Positions 44,043-52,386 of a DNA stretch of 64,000 nt are shown here, in pieces. Position 1 is the first letter of the stretch; each line of letters opens with the position of its first letter. Source of the stretch: an uncultured Lachnospiraceae bacterium (GTDB lineage: Bacteria > Bacillota > Clostridia > Lachnospirales > Lachnospiraceae); contig CAJTTZ010000009.1 in assembly GCA_910579505.1 (NCBI GenBank), positions 94,699-158,698 on the forward strand, in the 5' to 3' direction. Position numbers and translations under genes: made by a program. Under the pieces are notes generated by a model. It was not told where the DNA came from and ran no database searches. It saw only the letters and a list, made by a program, of their open reading frames with translations.

Positions 44043-44064
44043 AATTGAGCGCGAGCGCTCAATT
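44043..44064 (+). repeat. Perfect hairpin directly after solute-binding protein gene
   Basis: AATTGAGCGC / GCGCTCAATT arms of 10 bases with a two-base centre, two bases after the stop codon. No T-run follows, so it may protect the upstream mRNA 3' end. Confidence 0.8.
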
Positions 44065-44240
44065 GCGAGCACTGCTTCGCAGGCTCGGCGGGGAAATAGC
44101 TCTCCGTATCAACTGTGAGCACTGCTTCGCAGGCTCGGCGGGGAAATAGCTCTCCGTATCAACTGTGAGCACTGCTTCGCAGGCTCGGCGGGGAAATAAC
44201 TTTCCGTATCAACTATGGGCACCGCTAACGCAGGCTCGGC
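44065..44240 (+). repeat. 50-bp direct tandem repeat, 3.5 copies
   Basis: Units at 44065-44114, 44115-44164 and 44165-44214 differ by one to three bases; a diverged partial fourth starts at 44215. Each unit contains a potential stem GAGC(A)CTGC-TTC-GCAGGCTC. Copies touch each other without spacers. The array lies between the binding-protein and permease genes. Confidence 0.9.
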
Positions 44241-44293
44241 ACAATATCGGCTTAATGAAAGCTGAGAAGATAGTACAATATATACAGGCAGCG

Positions 44294-44319
44294 CCGCCTG
44301 GGAGTCTTCTCCCGGGCGG
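44294..44319 (+). repeat. GC-rich intercistronic hairpin
   Basis: An 11-bp stem (CCGCCTGGGAG / CTCCCGGGCGG, one T-G pair) closes a TCTT loop. No T-run. Confidence 0.75.
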
Positions 44320-44364
44320 ATGCTTACCTGAGAGGGTCTTTGATTAGGCGCATGCTTAATTATG

Positions 44365-44397
44365 GCGAAGCGCAGAAAACGACTTCGTTTCGCTTTT
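44365..44397 (+). terminator. Weak terminator-like hairpin before permease genes
   Basis: GCGAA / TTCGC and AAACG / CGTTT stems with an internal loop, followed by TTTT. It could reduce read-through into the permease genes, giving more binding protein than permease. Confidence 0.4.
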
Positions 44398-44451
44398 GGG
44401 GTATGTCTCAGTTACGTTAATAATGAGCAAAAAGGAAATGGGGGCGAATCT

Positions 44452-45420
44452 ATGCTGAAATCTATTAAACCGAAAAAATGGGTAGTAGCTGCATATCTTG
44501 CCGTGCCCGTGGCGCTGTATGTGTTCACGGTATTCGCACCGCTTGTGGCAGCTCTTTTTTACAGTTTCTTTGAGTGGAAGGGCGGACCGGTAAAAACATT
44601 TAACGGTCTTGCCAATTACGCACAGTTATTTAGCGACGAAGTTTTCTGGAGTTCCTTCTGGCACAATATTTTTCTGGTGATTGTGTGTATCATCGGGCAG
44701 ATCGGCATAGCGTTTATTGTAGTGCTGCTGATTAACTCCAAAGTGACCAAGCTGCAGGGCATCCACAGGACATTCGGATTCTTTCCGAGCACGATCTCGG
44801 CAGTCTGCATCGGCTTTATCTGGCAGATGATTTACGATTCCAAGAGAGGTCTGCTGAACTACTTTTTAGAGGAGATTGGCAGGAAAGACTTGCGGAAGGT
44901 ATGGCTGAATGAGCCGGAGCTGGTAATGCTGTTAGTGTCTATTCCCCTGATCTGGCAGTTCATCGGTTACTACATGGTAATCCTGCTGTCTGCGGTTTCT
45001 TCCATCAGTACGGAAGTCCTGGAATCCGCGGAGATCGACGGCGCGACGGGAATCCAGCGCGCGCGCTACATAGTTTTACCCTTGATTAAGAATACACTGC
45101 TTGTATGTATCACCCTCTGCGTGGCGGGTAATATGAAAGCATTCGATAATATTTACGTCATGACTTCCGGCGGACCGGGTTATTCCTCCATGGTTATGGC
45201 AATGTACGGATATAAGGTTTCCTTTGAACAGTCTAACTTAGGCTACGGTTCCTGCATTTCTGTCGGCATTTTCGTACTGGCGCTGGCGGTAATCGGCGGT
45301 TCTCAGATTCTTATGAATTACTTCATGACGGACAGTTACGACCGTCAGGAAGCAAAACACCTGAAAGCGATTGAGAAGGAAAGAAAACAGGCAATCAAAG
45401 CCCGCAAGGCAAATAGGTAA
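44452..45420 (+). CDS. Sugar ABC transporter permease (MalF/UgpA-type)
   Basis: 322 residues from ATG 44452 (GGGGGCGA upstream) with six membrane helices and the ATPase-contact EAA loop 'ESAEIDGATGIQRARYIVLP'. N-terminal 'KPKKWVVAAYLAVPVALYVF' is typical of this permease class. It works with the next permease and the lipoprotein at 42583; no ATPase is in this operon. Confidence 0.93.
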   Translation: MLKSIKPKKWVVAAYLAVPVALYVFTVFAPLVAALFYSFFEWKGGPVKTFNGLANYAQLFSDEVFWSSFWHNIFLVIVCIIGQIGIAFIVVLLINSKVTKLQGIHRTFGFFPSTISAVCIGFIWQMIYDSKRGLLNYFLEEIGRKDLRKVWLNEPELVMLLVSIPLIWQFIGYYMVILLSAVSSISTEVLESAEIDGATGIQRARYIVLPLIKNTLLVCITLCVAGNMKAFDNIYVMTSGGPGYSSMVMAMYGYKVSFEQSNLGYGSCISVGIFVLALAVIGGSQILMNYFMTDSYDRQEAKHLKAIEKERKQAIKARKANR

Positions 45421-45435
45421 AGGAGGGGAACTGCT

Positions 45436-46320
45436 ATGGCTAAAGAAATGAAAATGACAAAAGTAGAAGATAACTCGGCAGGCACCCGTGTAAAGAGAGG
45501 CGTGCTTACGGTAGTGATTAATTTTTTCTTGTGGTTCTTCTCACTGACCTGTATTTTTCCACTTTTCTGGATGCTCTATTCCTCCCTGAAAGAGAAGCGA
45601 GTGTTCAACAGGGATATCATGGGTCTGCCGAAGGAGCCGACGCTGGCGAACTATACAAAGATTTTGTCCAATAAAGACTACCGCCTGATGCAGTCGGTGG
45701 GCAACAGCGCGAGGACGACGATCCTGTCCGTTCTGCTCATTGTAATTATTGCGTTTATTGTGGGGTATATTCTTTCGAGAATTGACTTTGTACTGAATAA
45801 GCCTCTGTATGTAATGTTCCTGATGGGAATGCTGATTCCGATCCACTCGCTGATGGTTCCTATTTACATCATCTTTTCCAAGATGGGGCTTTCCAACCAC
45901 TGGTATACGTTGCTATTGCCATACGTCTCGTTTGCGCTGCCAATGTCGATCTTCCTGGTACAGGGCTATGTGAAGGGCATTCCGACGGAGCTTGAGGAGG
46001 CTGCCGCAATCGACGGTTCCACGTTCTCAAAGACGCTGTTTGGCATCATCCTTCCGGTGTGCAAGCCGATTCTGGTGACGGTTGCGATCATCAACGTGTT
46101 CAGCTGCTGGAACGAGTTCTCCTTTGCATTGATACTGATAAAGGACAGGGCGCTGTACACAGTGCCGCTTGGACTGAAACAGTTCACGGGTCAGTTTTCG
46201 TCGGATTATCCGAAGATTATGTCGGCTATGCTGATTACCATGGCTCCTATCGTGGTTTTCTACTTCGCATTCAGCAAGCAGATTATCAAGGGTATGGTTG
46301 CCGGGGCAGTGAAGGGTTAG
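45436..46320 (+). CDS. Sugar ABC transporter permease (MalG/UgpE-type)
   Basis: 294 residues, six membrane helices, EAA loop 'EEAAAIDGSTFSKTLFGIILP'. AAAGGAGGGG precedes ATG 45436, 15 bases after the first permease. The operon lacks an ATPase, as is usual for systems energised by a shared MsmK-type ATPase; the gene at 49921 is the obvious candidate. Confidence 0.93.
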   Translation: MAKEMKMTKVEDNSAGTRVKRGVLTVVINFFLWFFSLTCIFPLFWMLYSSLKEKRVFNRDIMGLPKEPTLANYTKILSNKDYRLMQSVGNSARTTILSVLLIVIIAFIVGYILSRIDFVLNKPLYVMFLMGMLIPIHSLMVPIYIIFSKMGLSNHWYTLLLPYVSFALPMSIFLVQGYVKGIPTELEEAAAIDGSTFSKTLFGIILPVCKPILVTVAIINVFSCWNEFSFALILIKDRALYTVPLGLKQFTGQFSSDYPKIMSAMLITMAPIVVFYFAFSKQIIKGMVAGAVKG

Positions 46321-46347
46321 AGAATTTTATTATAGGGGGAGTTATAG

Positions 46348-46377
46348 GCCGGGGGCGAAAAATCGTCCCCGGCTTTT
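46348..46377 (+). terminator. Terminator of the sugar ABC operon
   Basis: GCCGGGG / CCCCGGC stem, extended by GCGA/TCGT pairing, followed by TTTT, 28 bases after the stop. Confidence 0.85.
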
Positions 46378-46411
46378 GACGAGCATCTCGAGTCTGCTTT
46401 TACAAACAGCA

Positions 46412-46440
46412 TTGACATATACCCATACGGGGTATATGAT
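46412..46440 (+). promoter_or_regulatory. Promoter of csoR-copA with CsoR-like operator in spacer
   Basis: TTGACA (46412-46417), 17-base spacer, TATGAT (46435-46440). The spacer is the perfect palindrome TATACCC-ATACG-GGGTATA (46418-46436), matching the G/C-tract palindromes bound by copper sensor CsoR. A repressor bound there would block polymerase. Confidence 0.85.
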
Positions 46441-46529
46441 ATCTGTATGGAACCTTTGCGCTCCTGACGCAAAAAAGGTTCAGGTTTGACGGAATCACTG
46501 TTGAAATTCATAAAAACGGGAGAAAATAA

Positions 46530-46853
46530 ATGAGCGAAGAAAAAACAGCCGCAGGCGACGTATGCGCCTGCTGTCGGTACAAGAGCACGCCAAGAGACGA
46601 GGGAGAGCAGAAAAAATTACAAAACCGTATCAATCGGATTATCGGTCAGCTCAAAGGCGTTCGGGGAATGATTGAGGAAGACCGCTACTGCGGCGATATT
46701 CTGATGCAGATCGGTGCGGTGGAGAGCGCGCTCCAGAGCCTTGGTTATGTGATCCTTGAGGAGCATATGATGTCGTGTGTGGCCGAGGGCGTGAAGCGGG
46801 GCGACACGGAGATTCTCGCGGAAGCAGTGGAATTGATGAAAAAATTGAAATAA
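46530..46853 (+). CDS. csoR: CsoR-family copper-sensing repressor
   Basis: 107 residues, all-helical DUF156 fold. The copper-binding triad of CsoR is present as Cys54, His79 and Cys83 ('RYCGDIL', 'EEHMMSC'), with 'NRINRIIGQLKGVRGMIEED' in helix 1. Extra cysteines at 12, 14 and 15 precede the domain. Copper binding releases the protein from DNA. It should repress its own promoter and copA. Confidence 0.92.
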   Translation: MSEEKTAAGDVCACCRYKSTPRDEGEQKKLQNRINRIIGQLKGVRGMIEEDRYCGDILMQIGAVESALQSLGYVILEEHMMSCVAEGVKRGDTEILAEAVELMKKLK

Positions 46854-46936
46854 CAGATTGGGCAAAGCGCAGTCGCGGGATTCGTTTTGCAAACCCGGCG
46901 GGTTGAGAGGGAAAGAAAGATATTTAGGAGTCGAGC

Positions 46937-49645
46937 ATGAAAACAGAAAAATTTAACGTGACGGGCATGACATGCGCCGCCTGCAGTGCGCATGTGGAGA
47001 AAGCGGTGCACAGCGTCGAGGGCGTCGAGGCGGTCAGCGTAAATTTGCTTATGAATAATATGGTGGCGTCGTTTCAGGAACCGGCGACGGCGGCAGCGAT
47101 CTGTCTTGCAGTGGAGAAAGCCGGGTACGGGGCGGCTCCGGCAGGCGCTGGCGGTGCAGCCGGGAACTGCGGTGGCGGAAGCTGCAGCGTAAATGGAAAA
47201 AACAGCGGAACCACAGCCGGAGGGCAGGATGCGTTTGCGGACCATGAGACGCCGAAACTTCGCCGGAGGCTGATTGCTTCCCTGTGCCTTCTGATTCCTC
47301 TTATGTATGTGTCCATGGGGCATCTGATGTGGGGATGGCGTGTGCCGGAAGGGTTAGCGGGCAATCCGTGGGCTATCGCTCTGTATCAGCTTCTTCTGAC
47401 GGGACTCGTGATGGTCATAAACCAGAAATTTTTCGTGAGCGGTTTTGCAGGGCTGGTGCACCGTGCGCCGAATATGGATACGCTGGTGGCGCTCGGCAGC
47501 GCGGCGGCTTTTGTGTACAGCGCGGCGGTTATGTTCCGCATGGGCGGCGCATATGGCGCGGGTGATACGGAAATGGCGACGCACTGTCTGCATGACATGT
47601 ACTTTGAATCGGCGGCAATGATCCTTACCCTGATTACAGTGGGAAAGATGCTGGAAGCTTACAGTAAGGGGAAGACGACCAACGCGATCAAAAGCCTGAT
47701 GGATCTTGCGCCGAAAACCGCGCATGTCATCCGTGACGGTGTGGAAATAACGATAGATGCGGATGAAGTTGCGGCGGGGGATACTTTTATTGTGAAGCCC
47801 GGTGAGAGTATTCCTGTGGATGGCGAGGTAATCGGCGGCGAGAGTGCGGTGGACGAGGCTGCGCTTACAGGCGAAAGCCTTCCTGTGGATAAAGGGATAG
47901 GGGACAGGGTCAGCGCAGCGACGCTGAACCAGAACGGCGCGCTGACTTGTGTGGCGACCCGGGTGGGTGGTGACACGACTCTGCGTCAGATCATAGATAT
48001 GGTGGAAAATGCGGTGGCGACAAAAGCGCCGATTGCACAGGTGGCGGACCGGGTGTCCGGCGTCTTTGTGCCGGTAGTGATTACGCTTGCGCTCATCACG
48101 GGAGCGGTCTGGTTACTTGCGGGGGCCAGCGTCGGGAAAGCGCTGTCCTACGCGATCAGCGTGCTCGTGATTAGCTGTCCCTGTTCGCTCGGGCTTGCCA
48201 CGCCTGTGGCGATCATGGTAGGAAACGGCAGAGGTGCGGGACGGGGCATTCTTTTTAAAAATGCGGCGGCGTTGGAACAGACCGGCAGGACAAATTTTGT
48301 AGTGCTGGATAAGACGGGAACCGTGACGGAAGGAAAACCCTGTGTGACCGACATCTGTCCTGCGGAGGGCGTTTCCGCTGACGAGCTTTTGTGCGTGGCG
48401 GCGTCTCTGGAACGGAAAAGCGAGCATCCCCTCGCCCGGGCGATCTGCGAGCGCGCCGGAGAAGAAGGGTTTGCGCCGGATGAAGTCACGGACTTTAAGG
48501 CACTTCCCGGATGGGGTGTGGAGGGCGTACTATGGCATGGGTCCGGCGATGGCGCTGAAAGCGTCGCAGCGGTGTGCCGCGCAGATGACGGCGCGGACGG
48601 GCAGCCCGGGGTTCCGGCTTTGGGAGGAAAGGCGGCGCTGCTTGCGGAGCGGGGGCTGATGTCGGAAACGTTTTTGCGGCAGGGAGAAAAAATGTCCGGG
48701 GAAGGGAAGACGCCGCTCTATTTTGCGGCGGGAGGATCTCTGCTGGGCATGATTGCCGTGGCGGACGTGGTGAAGCCGGACAGCGCGCAGGCAGTGGAAG
48801 AATTAAAAAACATGGGCATCCATGTCATTATGCTGACGGGGGATAACCGGCGCACGGCGGAAGCTGTCCGCGCGCAGGTGGGAATCGATGCCGTGGTGGC
48901 TGACGTCTTGCCGGGCGATAAGGAGGCGGTAATCAGGAAGCTCTCCGAGTACGGAAAGGTGGCAATGGTGGGGGACGGCATCAACGACGCGCCCGCATTG
49001 ACGAGGGCGGACGTAGGCATAGCCATAGGAGCGGGAGCCGATGTGGCGCTGGATGCGGCGGATATTGTACTGGTAAAGTCAAAGCTTACGGATGTTTCGG
49101 CGGCGGTGCGCCTTTCCAGACAGGTACTGAAAAATATCCATGAAAATCTGTTCTGGGCGTTTTTCTATAACTGTATCGGGATTCCCGTCGCGGCGGGCGT
49201 GCTCGTGCCGTTTGCAGGGATATCCTTAAATCCCATGTTTGCGGCGGCGGCGATGAGCCTGTCCAGCTTCTGCGTGGTCACAAACGCCCTGCGGCTGAAT
49301 CTGTTTTCCGTTCATGGCACGGCGAAAGACAGAAAGGTGCATATGGTTCCTATGCCGGACCTGACAGACGGCTTTACGGGGATAGAGAGCAACAAAATAA
49401 ATGGGGAAAGAAGAAAGGAGAATGAAAGCATGGTTAAAGTATTGGACGTAGAAGGGATGATGTGTGCAAAGTGTCAGGCACATGTGCAGAAGGCTTTGGA
49501 GGGCGTTGCCGGGGTGACGGCTGTGGAGGTCAGCCTGGAAAACAATACGGCAAGTGTGACAATGGAAAGTGAGATCGCAGACGAAACGCTTGCTGGCGCC
49601 GTGACGGAGGCGGGATACGAGGTAAAAGGGTGCAGAACCGCGTAA
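46937..49645 (+). CDS. copA: Copper-exporting P-type ATPase with fused C-terminal CopZ-like domain
   Basis: 902 residues. N-terminal metal-binding domain 'GMTCAACSAHVEKAV' (Cys13, Cys16), a Gly/Cys linker, P1B-type membrane helices with 'SCPCSLGLATP' (Cys414, Cys416), phosphorylation site Asp458 in 'DKTGT', 'MLTGDNRRTAEAV' and 'VGDGINDAPAL'. After the last helices comes a second metal-binding domain starting at Met832 ('MVKVLDVEGMMCAKCQ', Cys843 and Cys846). It exports Cu(I). The C-terminal 71 residues equal a full CopZ chaperone and are preceded by their own Shine-Dalgarno and ATG in frame. Confidence 0.95.
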   Translation: MKTEKFNVTGMTCAACSAHVEKAVHSVEGVEAVSVNLLMNNMVASFQEPATAAAICLAVEKAGYGAAPAGAGGAAGNCGGGSCSVNGKNSGTTAGGQDAFADHETPKLRRRLIASLCLLIPLMYVSMGHLMWGWRVPEGLAGNPWAIALYQLLLTGLVMVINQKFFVSGFAGLVHRAPNMDTLVALGSAAAFVYSAAVMFRMGGAYGAGDTEMATHCLHDMYFESAAMILTLITVGKMLEAYSKGKTTNAIKSLMDLAPKTAHVIRDGVEITIDADEVAAGDTFIVKPGESIPVDGEVIGGESAVDEAALTGESLPVDKGIGDRVSAATLNQNGALTCVATRVGGDTTLRQIIDMVENAVATKAPIAQVADRVSGVFVPVVITLALITGAVWLLAGASVGKALSYAISVLVISCPCSLGLATPVAIMVGNGRGAGRGILFKNAAALEQTGRTNFVVLDKTGTVTEGKPCVTDICPAEGVSADELLCVAASLERKSEHPLARAICERAGEEGFAPDEVTDFKALPGWGVEGVLWHGSGDGAESVAAVCRADDGADGQPGVPALGGKAALLAERGLMSETFLRQGEKMSGEGKTPLYFAAGGSLLGMIAVADVVKPDSAQAVEELKNMGIHVIMLTGDNRRTAEAVRAQVGIDAVVADVLPGDKEAVIRKLSEYGKVAMVGDGINDAPALTRADVGIAIGAGADVALDAADIVLVKSKLTDVSAAVRLSRQVLKNIHENLFWAFFYNCIGIPVAAGVLVPFAGISLNPMFAAAAMSLSSFCVVTNALRLNLFSVHGTAKDRKVHMVPMPDLTDGFTGIESNKINGERRKENESMVKVLDVEGMMCAKCQAHVQKALEGVAGVTAVEVSLENNTASVTMESEIADETLAGAVTEAGYEVKGCRTA
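49414..49432 (+). promoter_or_regulatory. Internal Shine-Dalgarno and in-frame ATG within copA
   Basis: AAAGGAG at 49414-49420 stands nine bases before ATG 49430, in the copA frame. Initiation here would make a free 71-residue CopZ-like chaperone from the same mRNA. Confidence 0.6.
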
Positions 49646-49920
49646 AACAGCGGGTGGAAGAGCCGGTCTATAACAGTTTTGCCTGTCTGTTTAGGCAAAG
49701 TGCACAGGAAAGCGGTATATTCTTAGTCAAATTGCCGTGTGTCTTAAAAAAATTTTAATTATGTAAGCAAAATCTACAATCGGAAACGAAATCTTTGTGG
49801 AATAGTGGTATGGTAAAGGGGACAAAAGTCCGTTATACTAATCTACAGAATAAATCGTCCGGGACACGATTTCTGCGGGCGAAAAGAAACTAAAAAAATA
49901 CAAATAATTAGGAGGCAATC
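49646..49920 (+). other. Intergenic region before MsmK-type ATPase gene
   Basis: Contains a TTGCCT/AGGCAA hairpin just after copA (no T-run), a TATACT at 49834-49839 that may be a -10 box without a clear -35, and an AAATCGT/ACGATTT hairpin at about 49853-49875. GGAGG precedes the ATG. Confidence 0.4.
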
Positions 49921-51030
49921 ATGGCAAGTTTATCTTTAAAGAATGTCTGCAAGGTATACCCTAACGGATTCGAGGCAGTAAAAGATTTCAATCTTGAAAT
50001 CGCGGATCAGGAGTTCATCATTTTCGTAGGCCCTTCGGGCTGCGGTAAGTCTACCACACTTCGTATGATCGCTGGTCTGGAGGATATTTCTTCCGGTGAG
50101 CTGAAGATCGGTGACAGAGTAGTGAACGACGTAGAGCCTAAGGACAGAGATATCGCGATGGTATTCCAGAACTACGCTCTGTATCCGCATATGTCCGTGT
50201 ATGATAACATGGCGTTTGGTCTTAAGCTGAGAAAGGTTCCCAAGGATGAGATCGACAAGATGGTTAAAGAGGCAGCAAAGATCCTTGATCTGACAGCTCT
50301 CCTTGATCGTAAGCCGAAGGCTCTTTCCGGTGGTCAGAGACAGCGTGTGGCTATGGGCCGTGCAATCGTTCGTAACCCTAAAGTATTCCTGATGGATGAG
50401 CCGCTGTCCAACTTGGATGCAAAACTTCGTGTACAGATGCGTGTTGAGATTTCCAAGCTGCACCAGAGACTGGGCACCACCATCATCTATGTAACACATG
50501 ACCAGACAGAGGCTATGACCCTTGGTACCAGAATCGTTGTTATGAAGGACGGCGTGGTACAGCAGGTTGATACTCCTCAGAACTTATATCAGAAGCCTCA
50601 GAACCTGTTTGTAGCAGGGTTCATGGGTTCCCCGCAGATGAACTTCCTTGATGCGGTTGTTGAGAAAGACGGCGATACCGCTAACCTTAAGGTTGCAGGT
50701 CAGACCATTCCGTTACCGCCCGCTAAGTCCAAGAAGCTGATCGAGGGCGGCTATGTAGGAAAGACCGTTACATTCGGTATCCGTCCTGAGGACGTATATG
50801 ATTCCGAGATGTTCATCGAGACTGCTAAGTGCGTATTTGAGTCTACCATTAAGGTTTACGAACTGCTTGGTGCAGAAGTTTACTTATACTTCGATCTCGC
50901 TGAGTTCCCGATTACTGCAAGAGTAGATTCCCGTACGACGGCAAGACCCGGTGACACAGTTAAGTTTGCTTTCGATGTCGAGAAGATTCACGTATTCGAC
51001 AAAGAGACAGAGCAGACCATCACCAACTAA
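49921..51030 (+). CDS. Sugar ABC transporter ATPase (MsmK/UgpC type)
   Basis: 369 residues: Walker A 'VGPSGCGKSTTLRMIAGL', Q-loop 'VFQNYALYPHMSVYDNM', signature 'LSGGQRQRVAMGRAI', Walker B 'VFLMDEPLSNLDAKL', then the OB-fold regulatory domain of CUT1-family ATPases. Such ATPases energise several sugar importers that lack their own; the permeases at 44452-46320 are a candidate client. Codon use is strongly biased, as for the binding protein at 42583, suggesting high expression. A regulator of CdaR type follows. Confidence 0.93.
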   Translation: MASLSLKNVCKVYPNGFEAVKDFNLEIADQEFIIFVGPSGCGKSTTLRMIAGLEDISSGELKIGDRVVNDVEPKDRDIAMVFQNYALYPHMSVYDNMAFGLKLRKVPKDEIDKMVKEAAKILDLTALLDRKPKALSGGQRQRVAMGRAIVRNPKVFLMDEPLSNLDAKLRVQMRVEISKLHQRLGTTIIYVTHDQTEAMTLGTRIVVMKDGVVQQVDTPQNLYQKPQNLFVAGFMGSPQMNFLDAVVEKDGDTANLKVAGQTIPLPPAKSKKLIEGGYVGKTVTFGIRPEDVYDSEMFIETAKCVFESTIKVYELLGAEVYLYFDLAEFPITARVDSRTTARPGDTVKFAFDVEKIHVFDKETEQTITN

Positions 51031-51043
51031 TAGAAATGACTGC

Positions 51044-51075
51044 AGGGGAGGGAGGCGTAAGCACCCCTCCTCTTT
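51044..51075 (+). terminator. Probable terminator of the MsmK-type gene
   Basis: GGAGGG pairs with CCCTCC across an 11-base loop, followed by TCTTTT. Confidence 0.65.
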
Positions 51076-51124
51076 TGCGCGATGGCAATGAGCAGTGTGC
51101 ACTGCTGTATAGATGGAGGAATAA

Positions 51125-52213
51125 ATGATTTCAAGTCAGATTATTAAGGCGAGTATAGAGGAACTTTCGGCGATTTCCAAGGTTTCCCTTGCGGTATGGG
51201 ACCCGGAGGGAAAGGAGATTGCGGCGACCTTTGAGACGGACGATATTTCCCCGTCGCTGATTGCGGGCTTTGTGGATTCGCCTGCCGACAGTCAGGTGAT
51301 TGGTGTGCACCATCTTCTTAAGGTTCTGGATGAAGAGGAGGTGCTTTTTATCCTGGACGCAAAGGGCGGCAGCGAAGATACCTACATGATTGGGAGGATC
51401 GCTGTAAGCCAGCTTCAGCACTTGATCGTTGCCTATAAGGAGCGGTATGACCGCAATAACTTTTTCCAGAATCTTTTGCTGGACAATATGCTTTTGGTGG
51501 ATATTTATAACAGGGCCAAAAAGCTGCATATTGAGGCGGCGGTTCCCCGTGCGGTGTTCCTTGTCGAGACGGACAAAGAAAAGGACAGTACGGCGATGGA
51601 ACTTTTGAACGGTATGTTCACGGCTCAGGTGGGGGATTATATTACGGCGGTTGATGAGAGCAATGTGATCCTGATCAAGGCGCTTGCCCCTGAGGACGGT
51701 TATGAGAGGCTGGAACAGATCGCCGATACAATTGCGGATATGATGAACATGGAGGCGATGCTCAATGTGCGCGTTGCTTACGGTACAATTGTAGAAGAGC
51801 TTAAGGAAGTGTCTAAGTCTTACAAAGAAGCTAAAATGGCTCTTGATGTGGGAAAGATTTTCTATGCGGAGAAAAAGGTGACGGCTTACAACACTCTTGG
51901 AATCGGCCGTTTGATTTATCAGCTTCCGATCAATCTGTGCAGGCTCTTTATCGACGAAATTTTCGGATCGAATGTGCCGGCTGAATTGGACGATGAAACA
52001 CTGACGACGATCAACAAGTTTTTTGAAAATAACCTTAATGTGTCTGAGACGTCAAGACAGCTTTTTGTACACCGTAATACGCTGGTGTACAGGATTGAGA
52101 AGCTGCAGAAGAGTACGGGACTGGATATCCGTGTTTTTGATGATGCGCTGACATTTAAGATTGCGCTGATGGTGGTAAATTATATGCGCTATCTGGATTC
52201 ATTGGATTTCTGA
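51125..52213 (+). CDS. CdaR/PucR-type transcriptional regulator, copy 2
   Basis: 362 residues, same length and layout as the copy at 32628: N-terminal ligand domain, GGDEF-like middle ('VRVAYGTIVEELKEVSKSY'), C-terminal PucR helix-turn-helix ('ETSRQLFVHRNTLVYRIEK'). Its place right after the sugar ATPase gene suggests it senses carbohydrate state. ATG 51125 follows GGAGG. The two copies differ most in the N-terminal domain and so may sense different ligands. Confidence 0.85.
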   Translation: MISSQIIKASIEELSAISKVSLAVWDPEGKEIAATFETDDISPSLIAGFVDSPADSQVIGVHHLLKVLDEEEVLFILDAKGGSEDTYMIGRIAVSQLQHLIVAYKERYDRNNFFQNLLLDNMLLVDIYNRAKKLHIEAAVPRAVFLVETDKEKDSTAMELLNGMFTAQVGDYITAVDESNVILIKALAPEDGYERLEQIADTIADMMNMEAMLNVRVAYGTIVEELKEVSKSYKEAKMALDVGKIFYAEKKVTAYNTLGIGRLIYQLPINLCRLFIDEIFGSNVPAELDDETLTTINKFFENNLNVSETSRQLFVHRNTLVYRIEKLQKSTGLDIRVFDDALTFKIALMVVNYMRYLDSLDF

Positions 52214-52241
52214 CGAAAATAAGTTTGCATACAGGACTAAG

Positions 52242-52268
52242 GAGCGGCTCGGGCGGGCCGCTCTTCTT
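52242..52268 (+). terminator. Terminator after CdaR copy 2
   Basis: GAGCGGC / GCCGCTC 7-bp stem followed by TTCTT. Confidence 0.75.
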
Positions 52269-52386
52269 ATGTGCATAAGCAGAGATAGTTCTATTTTACA
52301 GACGGCATGCATATATATGAACAGAAGAATATAAATCTGTGATTTGCGCCGTCTGGTTGCACGGGCGCTCCGAAACGGAGGTTATT

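Noticed and set aside
44065..44240. CRISPR array
   Set aside because: The 50-bp copies are contiguous with no spacers, and no cas genes are in the window.
44165..44347. 60-codon frame inside the tandem repeat region
   Set aside because: It reads through repeats and a hairpin, has no ribosome site and no plausible product.
49430..49645. Separate copZ gene
   Set aside because: The reading frame from copA runs through without a stop, so it is reported as a fusion with an internal start instead.
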